From Mycobacterium sp. 852002-51961_SCH5331710 (GTDB lineage Bacteria > Actinomycetota > Actinomycetes > Mycobacteriales > Mycobacteriaceae), in assembly GCF_001665535.1 (NCBI RefSeq), contig NZ_LZSQ01000044.1, positions 1 to 64,000 on the forward strand: a DNA stretch of 64,000 bases. Direction: 5' to 3'. A model generated the notes under the pieces. That model did no database searches and had not been told where the DNA came from. It saw nothing but the letters and a program-made list of their open reading frames with translations. A program made the position numbers and the translations under genes. Positions 48,267 through 56,938 of this stretch are shown here, piece by piece. Position 1 is the stretch's first letter. Each line of letters begins with the position of its first letter.

Positions 48267-49000
48267 ACGAACCCCTCGTCGACGAGAATCGCGCCCGCAG
48301 TAGTGATTACATGCTCCTGCCCGGATCCACCGACTACACGACACCAACTTTTCACATCGAGAAAGCCGCTCTGCAGCGTGATGTCGAATCCGCCGTACAT
48401 GCCGGGCACCGGAAACCAAAGGTGTTGATCCGTAACTTCATGCAGAATGTCGACGGGCGGATACCGCAGGACTTTGCGCGGATTGCGGCCATCGAACAGC
48501 ACACTGATTCGCCCGTCAATCACGTCAGCGAGATAGTTGTCGAGAGCGCGGACTTCGTCCGGCGCGAGCGTCGGTGCGGGCGGCTTAAGGCAAAGTGCCA
48601 GCAGTGTGCGTGAGCGCGCATCGACCCCGACAGCGGTACCCGGAAAGGCATCGCGCTCACGATCCTTGAAGACGTCGTAGGCGGTACGTCCGCGTGACTC
48701 CGTGAGGCTCAGTAGGGCGCCGTGCCGGATGAGGCTAGCGACGACATTGACCGGTGCGCCATGCCAGGCCGCCTGGTGCAGAACGGTGAACCACGCGGAT
48801 CCCCCCGGCCTCCACCAATTGATGTCGACGTGTTGTGTCGGATCGTTTAGCATTTGCAACACAACCGACCAGTCCCCGGCCTTCGCGGCGTCCGCGAATC
48901 GGTGAGACGCCACCACGACGTGTTCGTGAAGCAGCGCGGGCTCCAGCACCCCACGCCAGACAAAGGGCTGTCGGCTCGACGGCGAATCATTGTTCGACAT
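48263..49000 (-). CDS. Ankyrin-repeat protein of the ADP-ribose operon
   Basis: A 245-residue protein. The N-terminal part has about two to three ankyrin-like repeats: FADAAKAGDWSVVLQML, FTVLHQAAWHGAPVNVVASLIRHGA and the SRGRTAYDV continuation. The C-terminal half (PDEVRALDNYLADVIDGRI, VTDQHLWFPVPGMYGGFDI) is a separate alpha/beta domain not recognised. The ATG at 48998-49000 has AGGTGG 6 bases upstream and overlaps the end of the ADP-ribosylglycohydrolase gene by 14 bases. Coupling suggests it binds or targets that enzyme or its substrate. Confidence 0.8.
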   Translation of the reverse strand: MSNNDSPSSRQPFVWRGVLEPALLHEHVVVASHRFADAAKAGDWSVVLQMLNDPTQHVDINWWRPGGSAWFTVLHQAAWHGAPVNVVASLIRHGALLSLTESRGRTAYDVFKDRERDAFPGTAVGVDARSRTLLALCLKPPAPTLAPDEVRALDNYLADVIDGRISVLFDGRNPRKVLRYPPVDILHEVTDQHLWFPVPGMYGGFDITLQSGFLDVKSWCRVVGGSGQEHVITTAGAILVDEGFV

Positions 49001-50441
49001 ACTGACCACCTGTCTGGGTATCTGAGCTGCGAAACCTGATGCGCCTCAACGCCACTCGAAACGCGCGGTTCGGATTGGCGCCCGGTAGCACCGCCGTGAT
49101 GTCGCGAATCGCATCGTCGACATCCACCCGACGTAATCGCGCGCCGTACAGCGCGCCTATGGTCGGGGTGCGGCTGTACGCCCCGACGCAGTGCACCAAA
49201 ACCGTCCGCCCCTGCCGCCGAAACCTCTCGACCAGCTTCACCGCGTCGAGCAGGATGAAGTCGAGATGTGGATTTTCGTCGTGCTCTGACCGATCGATCA
49301 GTCGCACCTCCACGTGGGGAATGTCGGTGCGCATATCCTCGTCTGCTAGGCGGCACAGCGACACCACCGCGTCGACCTCGTCAGGCAGCCTTCGTAGGAC
49401 TCCGATTCCACCGAGCAATACACCGTCGTCGTACGGGTGGCGCGCGCACGTGTGGATCGGTGACCCCGGATAGGAGAAGTCGAACTCGTCCGGCTTGCCC
49501 TTGCGTTCAATCGCCGTCGCTAGCGCCACCAAATCGTGCGCATGGATCCCAGGCCAGCCGTGCAACAGCAGCCGCCACTCACCGGGGACCGCAGATGCGC
49601 CATACGCCGCTCCCAGCAGGCCGCCAGCGATCGCCGCGACCGTGTCGGTGTCGTAGCCCGCCCGCACCGCGGCATCGAGTCCCAGTCGGAGGTGGTCGGC
49701 GGGGAAAGCTCCTGCCGGGGATGTAGTGATCGCTGACCACGCGGCCTGCATAGCCGTGACCACCCACCCGTTGTTCGGGAACGACGCCGGAGGCCTCGCC
49801 TCCGCCTCGACGAGCCGCTCAGCCCACAGCGCACGACGGCCGGGTTCGAGGTGCCGCAGGCCGACCCGCACGTCTAGTTCGGACGTACGAACCGCATGCC
49901 GGATCGCGCAGGACCACAGCACGCAGGCGTCACCGGCGTCTGGATCGAAGTGGGTAAGCTCGCTGATCGCACGAGCAGCCTCCACCAGCGCGTGCTCATC
50001 GTCGATATATGCGAGCGCCACCGGCGCAGTGCGCATCAAGGCCCCGTTTCCCGCAGTGCATCCGGAGTGTTTGTGCATCTTGATGGACTCAGCGCGGGCT
50101 TTGGCTGCGGTGATGACGCCTTCGCGTGAAGCTGCCGCGAGGATCGAACGCGTCTGGATTCCCACATCTTTGGCAGTCAGAGACCACTCGCGCCACCGCT
50201 GAACGATGAGGTCCTGCGCGTACGCGTCACGCAGATCGGCGCCTGTAGCAGCGACCTCGGCGATCGCTATCGCCATCGACGTGTCATCAGTCCATTCACC
50301 CGCCGCCCACGGGCCGCCGCCAACCATCGCCACTTCGAGGTTTGGCCCTCGCGGCGGCTGAAACTCGTATGGCGCGCCGAGCGCATCTCCCGCCGCGGTC
50401 GCCAGCAGAACACCCTCAACACGGTCGTTGTATGACGTCAT
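48987..50441 (-). CDS. ADP-ribosylglycohydrolase fused to a dual-specificity phosphatase
   Basis: A protein of about 484 residues. The N-terminal 330 residues are a DraG-type ADP-ribosylglycohydrolase: EGVLLATAAGDALGAPYEF, GEWTDDTSMAIAIAE with the metal-binding TDD, and DTDTVAAIAGGLLGAAYG near 265. The C-terminal 130 residues are a DSP/tyrosine-phosphatase-like domain with VLVHCVGAYSRTPTIG, where C-x5-R is intact. Such a fusion could remove ADP-ribose and then process a phosphate, for example from ADP-ribose phosphate products. The ATG at 50439-50441 is chosen because GGGAGG precedes it. It is the first gene of the operon, divergent from an NrtR-like regulator. Confidence 0.88.
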   Translation of the reverse strand: MTSYNDRVEGVLLATAAGDALGAPYEFQPPRGPNLEVAMVGGGPWAAGEWTDDTSMAIAIAEVAATGADLRDAYAQDLIVQRWREWSLTAKDVGIQTRSILAAASREGVITAAKARAESIKMHKHSGCTAGNGALMRTAPVALAYIDDEHALVEAARAISELTHFDPDAGDACVLWSCAIRHAVRTSELDVRVGLRHLEPGRRALWAERLVEAEARPPASFPNNGWVVTAMQAAWSAITTSPAGAFPADHLRLGLDAAVRAGYDTDTVAAIAGGLLGAAYGASAVPGEWRLLLHGWPGIHAHDLVALATAIERKGKPDEFDFSYPGSPIHTCARHPYDDGVLLGGIGVLRRLPDEVDAVVSLCRLADEDMRTDIPHVEVRLIDRSEHDENPHLDFILLDAVKLVERFRRQGRTVLVHCVGAYSRTPTIGALYGARLRRVDVDDAIRDITAVLPGANPNRAFRVALRRIRFRSSDTQTGGQYVEQ

Positions 50442-50473
50442 CCTCGCGCCTCCCATCCAAGGGGCATTATTTT

Positions 50474-50487
50474 GCGCAGTTCTGCGC
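50474..50487. promoter_or_regulatory. Inverted-repeat operator between the ADP-ribose operon and its regulator
   Basis: GCGCAG (50474-50479), TT, CTGCGC (50482-50487): perfect 6-base arms in the centre of the 79-base divergent region. It is placed to block or activate both promoters. NrtR-type regulators, as encoded next door, bind palindromes in divergent regions and respond to ADP-ribose. The assignment is inferred from position. Confidence 0.55.
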
Positions 50488-50520
50488 TAATTGAATTTCA
50501 CTGTACGCTATGGCTCCGAC

Positions 50521-51195
50521 ATGAGCGAGTACCGAGACCCAAGCGGGCGTAGCCTGGCCGACTATCCGCGGCCGTCGGTCGCGGTGGACACGGCCGTCCT
50601 CACCTTGGATCCCGATCTCGGACTGGCCGTGCTGCAGGTCCGGCGGCCCGGCGCCCGCGGTTGGGCGCTGCCCGGGACCTTCCTGCACGAAAGAGAGACC
50701 CTCGCCGAAGCCGTCGACCGCTCGCTGCGCGATAAGGCCAACGTGCGCGGCCTGAGTCCGAGGCAATTGCACGTCTTTGATGACCCCAACCGGGATGACC
50801 GGGGATGGGTATTATCGGTCGCCCACGTTGACGTGGTGCAGGCGAGCCGACTCGACTTGCGCATTCCCGAGACGACACGCATCGTTCCGGTTTCCGCGCC
50901 GGGCCGATTGGCATTCGACCACGACGAAATCATCTTGCGTGCGGTTGAAAACGTACGTCTGCGCTACGCCGACAAGCCCGACCCGGATCGTCTGATCGGC
51001 GAGGAATTCACACTCCGTCAGCTGCGCATCGCGCACGAAGCAGTAATCGGGCACGCCCTCCAACGCGATACATTTCGTCGGGCAATGGAGTTGCACCTTA
51101 AGCCCACAGGCACTACCACGGCTGGCACGAGAGGGCGGCCTGCGGAGCTGTTCCGCCGCCGCGAGCCCGAGTCGAATCGCCGCCGCCAGTCTTGA
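50521..51195 (+). CDS. NUDIX/NrtR-like transcriptional regulator
   Basis: A protein of about 224 residues. The N-terminal 140 residues form a NUDIX-like fold: PSVAVDTAVLTLD, then GWALPGTFLHERETLAEAVDRSLRDKANV in place of the GX5EX7REUXEEXGU box. The catalytic glutamates are largely lost, as is usual for NrtR regulators that sense but do not cleave. A winged-helix domain follows (EEFTLRQLRIAHEAVIG, DTFRRAMELHL). NrtR proteins use ADP-ribose-type ligands to control NAD metabolism genes; here the target is probably the divergent ADP-ribosylglycohydrolase operon and itself. The ATG at 50521 (MSEYRD) is preferred over an upstream one. Confidence 0.85.
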   Translation: MSEYRDPSGRSLADYPRPSVAVDTAVLTLDPDLGLAVLQVRRPGARGWALPGTFLHERETLAEAVDRSLRDKANVRGLSPRQLHVFDDPNRDDRGWVLSVAHVDVVQASRLDLRIPETTRIVPVSAPGRLAFDHDEIILRAVENVRLRYADKPDPDRLIGEEFTLRQLRIAHEAVIGHALQRDTFRRAMELHLKPTGTTTAGTRGRPAELFRRREPESNRRRQS

Positions 51196-51481
51196 CAGTG
51201 GCCTGCCCGTGCGACTTGAGTCGCCTGCCACACCACATCTTCCAGTGCGCGATGCAGGACTGGCTCGGCATAGGGCGTCAGTGCGGTCGGGCAGTTCCAC
51301 CGAGATTGTCGGCGGGCCGAGGTATATTTGGCCGCAGCTTCACGAGATGCCGTCGTCAAGCTCCGACTGGACGGTACGCCAACCCCACGCTCGTGGGTGG
51401 CTCGGATGACGAAGCGGCCGACGCCAATCGGTGGCGGTAAGAGCGCCTCCTGCGCGGAGGTTCGAATAGGGGAGTTCTCAA

Positions 51482-52114
51482 ATGTCGTCTTACACCTCGG
51501 ACGATCAGTGGCGATCGTTTCAGACCTTCGTCGCCGCGTACATCGCAGGCATGCTGCACCCTCGGGACGTCTTCACCATCTCGCCGAGATTCGCGGTGAT
51601 GCCGCCGCTCGTAGAGTTTCGGTGCGACGCTTACGGTCGCTTGTGGCTCAGTATCGGCGCGTTGGCGTGGAGTGATGAGGCTGACGCCAGCGTTCAAGTC
51701 TCGCGTGACGAACCAAGCCAAGTCGCCGCGCAGACGGTCGATATGCTCCGCGGCATCAAGGAGGTGAACGACCCGAGCGATCTGCGTCTCAGTGGCAGCG
51801 GCCCCGCCAGTTCGGTCGCGGTTCTCGCCAAGGCCGGGTTCATGAGCGGCGATCACAAGGACCCCGCCAGAAAGGCGGCGCTACACGCGAGGATGTCGGC
51901 CGACGTCGATGTGGAAGGGGACGCCATCGATGCTGCGGCCCGAGCGGAAGGACACCGCGCTTTCGCAGGGACTAGGAGCGGTTCCATCGCCTCGATAGCC
52001 TTTGCAGCCGAGTTGGCACGACTTCGAAGCTGGGTTGATCCCTTCAGCGCGACACCGAAGACGGGCTATCTGGTCGGTGGTGCTTCGCCGGAGGACGCCG
52101 AGGAGAGTGTGTGA
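51482..52114 (+). CDS. Hypothetical protein, 210 residues
   Basis: A soluble protein starting SSYTSDDQWRSFQTFVAAYI. The first 70 residues form an alpha/beta segment (PRFAVMPPLVEFRC, GRLWLSIGALAWSD) that may resemble a secretion-chaperone-like fold. The C-terminal half is Ala-rich and helical (DAIDAAARAEGHRAFAG, ASIAFAAELARLRSW). GGGGAG lies upstream of the ATG. The 286 bases before it hold no clear gene. The next gene begins about 60 bases downstream on the same strand and may be cotranscribed. Function unknown. Confidence 0.65.
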   Translation: MSSYTSDDQWRSFQTFVAAYIAGMLHPRDVFTISPRFAVMPPLVEFRCDAYGRLWLSIGALAWSDEADASVQVSRDEPSQVAAQTVDMLRGIKEVNDPSDLRLSGSGPASSVAVLAKAGFMSGDHKDPARKAALHARMSADVDVEGDAIDAAARAEGHRAFAGTRSGSIASIAFAAELARLRSWVDPFSATPKTGYLVGGASPEDAEESV

Positions 52115-52176
52115 GGTCGGGCTGCGCGTGAGCACGCACCGAACCAATGTCGTTGGCCCGCGGTATTTTCCCGATC

Positions 52177-53493
52177 ATGACGAGAGAGCGGCCGGCTTGT
52201 GGCCGATGTGGATCGACCACGCTGCACCGCAGGGCGTTTGGCATGCCAACTCCGGAGTTGTTCGATGAGGCAGAGCGCCGGCCGGATCTCACTCTGGGCG
52301 GGTGCATCGTGATGGAGGGTGCGTGGACCGCCGAATGCCTGACGTGCGGTCAGCGCGAAGTCATTGGGAGATATGACGATTCCGCGTGGACAACGTCGGG
52401 GCGCCCGGATACTGCCGGGCTCATCGCGACGTACGCGACGTCGGCGCGGCAGACACTGAGCGCGGAGCAGACTCCAGCCATCTCCTACCTTGGGTTGTGG
52501 CTGTTGCTCTCCCGCTTCGCGCCGATCGCGACCGGTGCGCACCGCGTCCGCTTGGCCGAGGTGCTCAATCTTTCCTGCGATGACGCCGCTGTGCTGGCCG
52601 CCGGTCTGCTCGACGCGCCGCACCCGACCGTGGCCGCGGCGCTCGGCGCGTGGTCGCGCTCTCTGTCGACTACGCTGCCGGTCCCGCTCGACGAGCTGCC
52701 CGATCAGGAAGGGCTGGACCGTTGGGCGTCGGAGCACACCCGCGGGCTCATCGAGCAGTTCCCGCTACAGGTCGACCCGTTGACCGAGCTCGTCCTGGCC
52801 ACAGCGTTGGTTCTGCAGCCGCGGTGGTCTACGAAATTGGCCACCGACGACAACGGGTTCCTCGTCCTCGACGATGGGCTGCAGACAATCGTCGACACAA
52901 CTACCGCAGGGCTGGTCGCCGTCGCTAAGCCCTTTAGCGAGGATGGTGTCGACGTCGTCAGTGTCATTGCCGCTCCAGATGTTTCGCCAGCCGATGTGTG
53001 GCGAGGTGTCGATGAGGTCGTTGCCCAGCTCAACGAGGCTGCATTGTGGCACGGTGGATCGCCCAACGGCCTTCCCGCCGACGGCCACGCGTGGTCAGTC
53101 CGCGAGACCACCGAGTCGTTCGTCGAGTGGGAAGCGCCCGGCGGAGAGGACTATCTCTGGCGCAGTCATCTGCCACGCTGGGAAGCCTCCGTGGAGAGCT
53201 CGCTCACCGCCGCTCCTGGGGTGGACGAACTCGCCGCGTCACTGAGAGCGGCGGCCCCCGAACTCAACGGGCCGCTCGAGTGCGTGCAGGCGGCCACGGC
53301 CGCGTACAACGATTACGGGTTCGAGGCCGCCGCCGTAACAGCCCTAGCGATGACGACGGGTGCTCCGCACTTCGTCGAGCGCACAATCCACCGTGTCGAT
53401 GTCACCTTCGACCGGCCGCACGCCGTCGTGGCGGTCGCTCGCGGCGGTGCTTGGGAGGGCGTTCCGCTATTTCATTGCTGGGTCACGCCGTAG
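52177..53493 (+). CDS. Hypothetical protein with N-terminal zinc ribbon
   Basis: A protein of about 438 residues. CGRCGSTTLH and CLTCGQRE at the N-terminus form a classical zinc ribbon split by about 35 residues. The centre is helical and Ala/Leu-rich (VRLAEVLNLSCDDAAVLAAG), followed by a segment with VTFDRPHAVVAVARGGAW at the C-terminus. The start is set at the ATG 52177, directly before the ribbon; the ATG at 52147 is equally open, and neither has a convincing ribosome binding site. No family recognised. The preceding gene ends about 60 bases upstream. Confidence 0.65.
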   Translation: MTRERPACGRCGSTTLHRRAFGMPTPELFDEAERRPDLTLGGCIVMEGAWTAECLTCGQREVIGRYDDSAWTTSGRPDTAGLIATYATSARQTLSAEQTPAISYLGLWLLLSRFAPIATGAHRVRLAEVLNLSCDDAAVLAAGLLDAPHPTVAAALGAWSRSLSTTLPVPLDELPDQEGLDRWASEHTRGLIEQFPLQVDPLTELVLATALVLQPRWSTKLATDDNGFLVLDDGLQTIVDTTTAGLVAVAKPFSEDGVDVVSVIAAPDVSPADVWRGVDEVVAQLNEAALWHGGSPNGLPADGHAWSVRETTESFVEWEAPGGEDYLWRSHLPRWEASVESSLTAAPGVDELAASLRAAAPELNGPLECVQAATAAYNDYGFEAAAVTALAMTTGAPHFVERTIHRVDVTFDRPHAVVAVARGGAWEGVPLFHCWVTP

Positions 53494-53877
53494 GAAGCGC
53501 TTCGTCTCGATGTGGGTCAGACCGGCGACAAGAGCCAATCACTAGCAATTGACGGTGTTTCCATCGATACCAAGTCACGCACCCGACTGGCTACCTGCGG
53601 TGCACCCTGGGGCGGGCGCACCTTCCGCGATTGCGGAGGTCAGCGATTGGGTGTCGATCTACCGCGCCAACGTCATCAAGTCTTCACCCCAGAGTTGAAG
53701 CCGAGCATCAGCGGCTATGTCGACGAAGGTCATCAGGTCGGCGGTACACAAATAGGCCGGTAGCGGCCATGCGTACCGCGGTCGCCGCGGCTGCGACCGT
53801 GGTGGGCGGCTCCGGTCGGTCGCGTCCCTTCACCGCATACGATGATGACTCTGCATCCCCAAGCAAAGGAGCTTGAG
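53494..53877. other. Intergenic stretch without a supported gene
   Basis: An 83-codon frame at 53512-53763 and minus-strand frames here have Arg/Ser-rich, random-looking translations and no ribosome binding site, so they are not called. The region ends with AAAGGAG, which serves the hydrolase gene at 53878. No inverted repeat was noticed. Confidence 0.5.
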
Positions 53878-55026
53878 ATGGGGTTTGAGCGAATCGACGA
53901 CCTACTGAACAGCGTGACCGCCGGGTCGCTACACGGAGTTGCGGCCACAGTCGTTGGCCGCGACGGCGTCCTCTACGAAGGCGTGGCCGGCGATGCGAAG
54001 CCCGACAGCATGTTCCGCAATGCATCCATGACCAAGGCCGTCGCCACCACCGCCGCACTGCAGCTCGTCGAACAGGGCCGCGTCGACCTCGACGCGCCCG
54101 TCTCGTCGATCCTTCCCGAGTTCGGCGAGCTCCAGGTGCTCGGCGGTTTCGAGAGCGGTGAACCCGTCCTCCGCGCGCCCAAGGCGCAGGCAACCGTCCT
54201 CCAGCTGATGAACCATACCGCTGGCTGCGGCTACCACTTCATGAACCAGAAGCTCTTCACCTTCTGCACCGAGCAAGGCTTTCCCACCCCGCTCGACGGA
54301 CTCAAGCAGGGCATCCACGCGCCGCTGGTCAACAATCCCGGCACGGTCTGGGAGTATGGCGTCAGCACCGACTGGCTCGGCATGGTCGTGGAGGCCGTGA
54401 GTGGCCAGACGCTCGCCGACTACCTCGCCGAGCACGTCTACGGTCCGCTCGGGATGACGGACTCGACGTTCGACCCGACCGACGAACAGCGTGCCCGGTT
54501 GCTGCCCATCCGCTTTCGCGCGCCGGACGGCAGCCTCGTACCGACCGACCTCGACCTGCCCGCCAACCCCGAGTGGGACGCCGCCGGCCACGGTTCCTAC
54601 GGCACGATCACCGACTACGGGCGTTTTGTCCGCGCCTGGCTCAACGGCGGCGAACTCGACGGAACGCGCATCCTCAAACAGGAGACCGTGGAACTCGCCC
54701 TGCGCGACCATCTCGACGGGGCGCCGCTACCGAAGAAGATGGAACCGACCGTCCCCGAGCTGGCCAACCCGGTCGAGCTGCTCGACGTGCCGCAGGGATG
54801 GGGCCTCGGGTTCCACCTGTACCTGGTCGACCTGCCCGGTATGCGCAGCGCCGGCTCGGCCGACTGGTCCGGCCTGTTCAACAGCTTCTTCTGGATCGAC
54901 CGCAAGGCGGGGATCGGCGCCGTCATCGCCACGCAGTTGCTGCCGTTCTTCGACGCCAAGATGGTCGAGACGATCCTCGGCTTCGAAGCCGCGGTCTACG
55001 CGGAGCTCGGTGCGTCGGTGTCCTGA
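53878..55026 (+). CDS. Beta-lactamase-fold serine hydrolase (class C/esterase type)
   Basis: A protein of about 382 residues. The nucleophile motif is RNASMTKAVATTAALQ with S-x-x-K at 50-53. Further conserved segments are VLQLMNHTAGCGYHF, the Tyr motif VWEYGVSTDWLG, LADYLAEHVYGPLGM and GHGSYGTITDYGRFV. There is no signal peptide, so it is cytoplasmic and closer to family VIII esterases or PBP-like peptidases than to secreted beta-lactamases. The start is fixed by AAAGGAG just upstream of ATG 53878. The GC-rich third codon positions fit the chromosomal backbone. It stands alone; substrate unknown. Confidence 0.88.
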   Translation: MGFERIDDLLNSVTAGSLHGVAATVVGRDGVLYEGVAGDAKPDSMFRNASMTKAVATTAALQLVEQGRVDLDAPVSSILPEFGELQVLGGFESGEPVLRAPKAQATVLQLMNHTAGCGYHFMNQKLFTFCTEQGFPTPLDGLKQGIHAPLVNNPGTVWEYGVSTDWLGMVVEAVSGQTLADYLAEHVYGPLGMTDSTFDPTDEQRARLLPIRFRAPDGSLVPTDLDLPANPEWDAAGHGSYGTITDYGRFVRAWLNGGELDGTRILKQETVELALRDHLDGAPLPKKMEPTVPELANPVELLDVPQGWGLGFHLYLVDLPGMRSAGSADWSGLFNSFFWIDRKAGIGAVIATQLLPFFDAKMVETILGFEAAVYAELGASVS

Positions 55027-55253
55027 CGCCGTCATAGACCTGTCCCGCACTCGCAGGCGTTGTACAGACGGGTATCGGCGACGCGCGTGCCCTCAAATCT
55101 TTCCTGTCGGGTCTTCCCATTCCTCAGGGCGGGACTTCGCAACTTCGTCGCGGACGCACAGAATTGTCGGCAGGCCCCGATACCGTCGAATCAACTTCGA
55201 AGACGCCCCGCCTCAGCGCGGGCCGGTGTCTCGCCTGCCGAGGGGAGCTGGCC

Positions 55254-55979
55254 TTGATTCGACCCAACAACGCGACCGCACCACCGGTCATCGTGCTCGG
55301 CGACGACGAAACCGTCCGCCGCTGTGAACAATTGACGGCTCACTCCGAGCCGCGTTCAGCCACTATCGCCGCGATGTTTGCTTTCGCCTCAGGCGCGCCC
55401 GCCTCGCACGACCACTTGACCGAGGTCGAAGCCGTCGTCGCAGCGGTAGCCCGGGCGATCGCGACCCGGCTGCCGATATGGATGCCTGATCCGCTCGCGG
55501 ACCTCGGACGCGAGCAGCATTACCGTCGGTTGAGCCTGGTGCTGCAACGGCACGGACTCGACCTGCTGGTGGGCCACGATTTCTGGCCCGTCCCAGACGC
55601 GGGTGGCATAAACGAAATCGACCACGCGTTGCGGTGTGAGGTGCAGGCCGTCGACGCTCTCGATCGGGCGGCGCTGGCCGCGGCAGGGGTGGAAAGTCTC
55701 GAGAGGGTCGTCGCGCAGGCTGCGACTGCCATGCCAGTGGGCTCGCACGAAAATGATTGGCCACCAACACTTCCCCAGGCCGGGTTGCCATGGCCCGAGC
55801 GCCGCCAGGCCCTCCTCGGCTATGTGTGTTGGCTGGTAGATGGGTGCGGAGTGACTCGCGCAGCGGCCGCGCGGGTGCTGAATTCGTCGGGTCAACGCGC
55901 TCCTGACGGCCGCGCTTGGCAGTCAAGAAGCGTGACGGCGTTGCTCGACAGCCGTTACGGCTGGGAAGCGACCGCATGA
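55254..55979 (+). CDS. Hypothetical protein with recombinase-like C-terminus
   Basis: A protein of about 241 residues if translation starts at the TTG 55254, which has GAGGGGAG 6 bases upstream; the frame is open from 55164. The N-terminal half has SHDHLTEVEAVVAAVARAIA and the region around GREQHYRRLSLVLQRHGLDL. The C-terminal third (WPERRQALLGYVCWLVDGCG, VTRAAAARVLNSSGQRAPDG) looks like a helix-turn-helix or recombinase-type linker, ending with SVTALLDSRYGW. This could be a DNA-binding protein. No catalytic motif was seen. About 70 bases separate it from the vapBC pair downstream. Confidence 0.6.
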   Translation: MIRPNNATAPPVIVLGDDETVRRCEQLTAHSEPRSATIAAMFAFASGAPASHDHLTEVEAVVAAVARAIATRLPIWMPDPLADLGREQHYRRLSLVLQRHGLDLLVGHDFWPVPDAGGINEIDHALRCEVQAVDALDRAALAAAGVESLERVVAQAATAMPVGSHENDWPPTLPQAGLPWPERRQALLGYVCWLVDGCGVTRAAAARVLNSSGQRAPDGRAWQSRSVTALLDSRYGWEATA

Positions 55980-56025
55980 CCACCGTGGAGTACCTGTCGG
56001 CGTCTTACTCGGGCGGCCATCGATG

Positions 56026-56052
56026 TGCTACATAAGTGCTACGCTCGTAGCA
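56026..56052. promoter_or_regulatory. TGCTAC repeats, candidate vapBC autoregulation site
   Basis: TGCTAC (56026-56031) is repeated at 56037-56042, and TGCTACG (56037-56043) forms a perfect 7-base inverted repeat with CGTAGCA (56046-56052) around CT. The palindrome touches the antitoxin start codon, so binding would cover the promoter or the ribosome site. Antitoxins of the Phd/VapB kind usually repress their own operon in this way. Confidence 0.6.
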
Positions 56053-56309
56053 TGTCCACGGTGGCCTCCCGCGAACTGCGAAACGACACGGCCGGCGTGC
56101 TTCGTCGCGTTCAAGCAGGCGAAGAGGTGACGATCACGGTGAATGGACGAGCCGTCGCGGTGATCGCCGCGGTCGAGCCGAAACGTCGGCGGTGGGTGTC
56201 GAAGGCAGAATTGGTCAAGCGGCTCCAAACCAGCCAGGCGGACCCCGGCTTGCGTGATGACCTCGCGGAGCTCGCCGGTGAAACCACCGAGGACCTCGAC
56301 GAGTTGTGA
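56052..56309 (+). CDS. vapB: Phd/YefM-type antitoxin (VapB)
   Basis: An 85-residue protein starting STVASRELRNDTAGVLRRVQ, with the Phd/YefM beta segment GEEVTITVNGRAVAVIA and an acidic C-terminal tail (DDLAELAGETTEDLDEL) that would wrap the toxin. The ATG at 56052 lies at the end of an inverted-repeat operator. The GTG of the toxin overlaps its stop codon (GTGA). It neutralises the adjoining PIN-domain RNase and autoregulates the operon. The type of antitoxin fold is clear; the pairing is from position. Confidence 0.9.
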   Translation: MSTVASRELRNDTAGVLRRVQAGEEVTITVNGRAVAVIAAVEPKRRRWVSKAELVKRLQTSQADPGLRDDLAELAGETTEDLDEL

Positions 56310-56716
56310 CGACCGATCGGCCCGTGGCCGGCATCCTCGACACCTCGGTCTTCATCGCCGACGAGAACGGGCGGCAACTGGAGACGTCACTGATTCCGGA
56401 GCAGCTGGCCACGACGGTGGTGACTCTCGCCGAACTGAATGCAGGTGTCCTCGCGGCGCGGACCTCGGAGATCCGGGCGCGTCGCCTTCGTACGCTGGAT
56501 GCGGTCGCAGATATGACCGCGTTTCCGGTCGACGAAGAGGCGGCTCGACTTTGGGCGCTGCTACGCGTCCACGTGGCCGAGGCGGGCCGACGGGTCCGGA
56601 TCAATGACCTATGGATCGCTGCAATCGCGGCCGCCAGGCAGCTGCCGGTAGTCACTCAGGACGGGAACTTCGATGTCCTAGAGGGTGTGGCGGGTCTGAC
56701 GATAGTCCATGTCTGA
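56306..56716 (+). CDS. vapC: PIN-domain toxin VapC
   Basis: A 136-residue PIN nuclease: acidic residues appear in GILDTSVFIADE near the N-terminus, VVTLAELNAGVLAA in the middle, INDLWIAAIAA near 100 and TQDGNFDVLEG near the C-terminus, giving the usual four-Asp/Glu active site. VapC toxins cut tRNA or rRNA when freed from VapB. The GTG start overlaps the antitoxin stop by two bases. Mycobacterial genomes carry many such pairs; target RNA is unknown. Confidence 0.92.
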   Translation: MTTDRPVAGILDTSVFIADENGRQLETSLIPEQLATTVVTLAELNAGVLAARTSEIRARRLRTLDAVADMTAFPVDEEAARLWALLRVHVAEAGRRVRINDLWIAAIAAARQLPVVTQDGNFDVLEGVAGLTIVHV

Positions 56717-56938
56717 CAACGACTCTGGGTGAAGGCCCGAGCTGGTCGGCCCGCACTGCGAGGCGCGGCGCTGAGGCGGCTGACGTCGAGACGCTTAAGG
56801 TGCCGGCCCGTTGATGAGTTCGTCGCGGTAGGGGAGCCGCCAAGCCGCCGGTGAAAGGGCACTATCTCGCAACGGTCTCACCCGCGGGAGTTAACGCGGC
56901 CGCGGATTAGGTTAGCGCGGCTTCCGGAGCGGGAGACG

